Of a stretch of DNA of 7,579 bases, positions 6,248 to 7,579 are shown in pieces. The stretch covers positions 1 through 7,579 of the forward strand of contig CALIUX010000148.1 in the NCBI GenBank assembly GCA_938048505.1. The letters run 5' to 3'. Each line of letters opens with the position of its first letter. Position 1 is the stretch's first letter. This DNA is from an uncultured Pseudomonadales bacterium (GTDB lineage: Bacteria; Pseudomonadota; Gammaproteobacteria; Pseudomonadales; Cellvibrionaceae). Both the position numbers and the translations under genes were made by a program. The notes under the pieces were generated by a model. The model was not told the DNA's origin, searched no databases, and saw only the letters and a list, made by a program, of their open reading frames with translations.

Positions 6248-6253
6248 CTCCTT
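6248..6253 (-). promoter_or_regulatory. Ribosome binding site that sets the lgt GTG start
   Basis: AAGGAG on the minus strand, in the context TTAAGGAGTTTTATC before GTG, has a seven-base spacer to the GTG at 6240. This supports the shorter 282-residue Lgt over a start at the ATG at 6273, which would add 11 residues not typical of the family. Confidence 0.8.
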
Positions 6254-6276
6254 AAGTCAGTTGTAACATGCACTCT

Positions 6277-6297
6277 AATAAAAAGTCGCTAAACGAC
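6277..6297 (-). terminator. Weak terminator-like hairpin between ptsP and lgt
   Basis: On the minus strand GTCG-TTTAG-CGAC (6297-6285), with an extra T-G pair possible, is followed at once by TTTTTATT. A short stem of four or five pairs with a U-rich tail could cause partial termination after ptsP. The stem is small, so read-through into lgt is likely. Confidence 0.3.
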
Positions 6298-6382
6298 ATG
6301 ATGGTGGCATCATATAGAGGATCGGCTCAATTTTATATAGTTCACTTGGGCGCCATTGCATTCAAAAATGCTAAGCTTGAAT

Positions 6383-7579
6383 TTAATGGCTGACGGGGCT
6401 GCTTGGTTTGAGCATTCGGCTCAAACCGACTTGTGCAAGCGTGCTTTCGAGGGTGCGGTTGATCGATTGCGTATCTGGCAAGATTAGTATTTGCTCCAGC
6501 AATGCTTGTGCTTCCGTCAAACTGACCGAACGTATGACAGACTTCACTTTGAGCAAGTTAGTGGCGCTCATAGAAAGCACATCATAACCCATAGCCATAA
6601 GCAATAAGGCCGCCGTTGGATCACCAGCGAGTTCACCACAAATACTCACCGACTTCCCCATTTCATGGGCTGCATCGGCCACCTGCTTTAAGGCTCTGAG
6701 TACCGCAGGATGCAAAGAACGATATAAATCCGCTACCCGGGTATTGTTACGATCAACAGCCAATAAATACTGCGTTAAGTCATTACTGCCTACCGATAAA
6801 AAGTCGCTGCGGGCAGCCAGTTCTTTCGCTTGATAAACCGCCGAAGGTACTTCAACCATTACACCAATCAGTGGATATTGAATCGAAAAACCTTCATCGA
6901 CTAGCTCATTATACGCACGGCCAATCAGCGTCTGGGCAACATCCAACTCAGGCAAGGCGGAGATCATGGGCAATAATATGCGTAAATTATCTAAGCCCTC
7001 GCTAGCCTTGAGCATAGCCCTGACTTGCACTAAAAAAATCTCGGGGTGATCGAGGGTTACCCTTATGCCGCGCCACCCTAAAAAAGGATTTTCCTCTTCA
7101 ATTGGAAAATACGGCAAGGCCTTATCGCCGCCAATATCGAGTGTGCGCATGGTGACTGGGTGCGGGTGAAACGCGCGTAGCTGTTCTCGGTAAACCGCTT
7201 TTTGCTCTTCCTCTGAAGGAAAACGATCTCGCAACATAAAGGGGACTTCGGTACGGAATAACCCCACCCCCTTTGCGCCTCGATCAAGCGACAACATCGC
7301 ATCCGTGGCCAAGCCCGTATTAACCCATAGGGCAACAGGGTGGTTGTCGGTGGTTTCGCAAGGGAGGTCTTTTAAGCTTTCAAGGGTACGAACAAGACGA
7401 AGGTCTTCATCAACAATGCTTTGATAATGCTCTAAAAGAGCAGCCGAGGGGTCACTGAAGACATTACCGTTATAGCCGTCCACAATAATGTGACGGCCAT
7501 CCAACTTGGTAAAGGGGAGATCCACCGCGCCCATTACCGTTGGAATACCCATTGAGCGCGCTAAGATTGCAACATGTGA
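6383..7579 (-). CDS. ptsP: PTS-Ntr enzyme I (PtsP), C-terminal part, truncated by window edge
   Basis: The frame is open to the right edge, giving the last 398 residues of the nitrogen-PTS enzyme I, which takes phosphate from phosphoenolpyruvate and passes it to NPr (PtsO). The second codon in the window (7574-7576) is the active-site histidine, in SHVAILARSMGIPTVMG. After the end of the swivelling domain comes the PEP-binding barrel: GVGLFRTE (about 104-111), MRTLDIGGDK (144-153), NPFLGWRGIR (164-173), GVMVEVPSAV (239-248, metal-binding Glu243), SVGSNDLTQYLLAVDR (262-277, Asp267) and the catalytic cysteine in CGELAGD (314-320, Cys314). All key residues of the family are present. The missing N-terminus should carry a GAF domain in PtsP; sugar-PTS PtsI lacks it. 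The ptsP-lgt-thyA order favours PtsP. Confidence 0.93.
   Translation of the reverse strand, partial: SHVAILARSMGIPTVMGAVDLPFTKLDGRHIIVDGYNGNVFSDPSAALLEHYQSIVDEDLRLVRTLESLKDLPCETTDNHPVALWVNTGLATDAMLSLDRGAKGVGLFRTEVPFMLRDRFPSEEEQKAVYREQLRAFHPHPVTMRTLDIGGDKALPYFPIEEENPFLGWRGIRVTLDHPEIFLVQVRAMLKASEGLDNLRILLPMISALPELDVAQTLIGRAYNELVDEGFSIQYPLIGVMVEVPSAVYQAKELAARSDFLSVGSNDLTQYLLAVDRNNTRVADLYRSLHPAVLRALKQVADAAHEMGKSVSICGELAGDPTAALLLMAMGYDVLSMSATNLLKVKSVIRSVSLTEAQALLEQILILPDTQSINRTLESTLAQVGLSRMLKPSSPVSH

Noticed and set aside
7078..7335. Minus-strand 85-codon frame inside ptsP
   Set aside because: It overlaps the highly conserved PEP-binding domain of PtsP in another frame and has no family features.

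Overview
The window is a compact block of ten genes, all transcribed leftwards (minus strand), with chromosomal housekeeping content typical of a gammaproteobacterium. The order ptsP-lgt-thyA-folA, a TonB2-type energy-transduction operon with its accessory ExbB-like protein TtpC and a DUF3450 protein, and moderate GC content together suggest a marine or aquatic gammaproteobacterium (Alteromonadales, Cellvibrionales or Oceanospirillales type). The exact genus cannot be told from the sequence. There are no transposases, CRISPR arrays, phage genes, tRNAs or rRNAs.

In transcription order (right to left): the C-terminal part of ptsP (PTS-Ntr enzyme I) enters from the right edge, with its phosphorylated histidine only two codons inside the window. 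About 140 bp later comes lgt (prolipoprotein diacylglyceryl transferase), for which a GTG start with a strong Shine-Dalgarno fits best. thyA (thymidylate synthase) and folA (dihydrofolate reductase) follow. They form a functional pair: ThyA oxidises methylene-tetrahydrofolate to dihydrofolate, and FolA reduces it back.

A roughly 310 bp spacer (3539-3848) separates this block from the TonB operon. It contains a possible unannotated 59-codon ORF (one hydrophobic segment plus a polar tail) and a cluster of dyad symmetries, including a perfect 16-bp palindrome, that could be operators for the operon downstream.

The TonB2-type operon runs DUF3450 gene, ttpC, exbB, exbD, tonB (cut by the left edge). 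DUF3450 and ttpC overlap by one base (TAATG), and ttpC/exbB and exbD/tonB are 15-17 bp apart. These proteins would form an inner-membrane proton-driven motor plus periplasmic partners that energise outer-membrane TonB-dependent transporters for iron chelates and similar nutrients.

The most unusual feature is the 184 bp gap between exbB and exbD, in an otherwise tightly packed operon. It carries a perfect 15-bp inverted repeat and a second imperfect hairpin, both enclosed by a 10-bp closing stem. The result is a predicted three-way-junction structure of about 103 nt in the operon mRNA. It could be an mRNA processing or attenuation element, or a small palindromic mobile repeat. No complete novel system of proteins is visible; the novelty, if any, is in this structured spacer and in the candidate small ORF.
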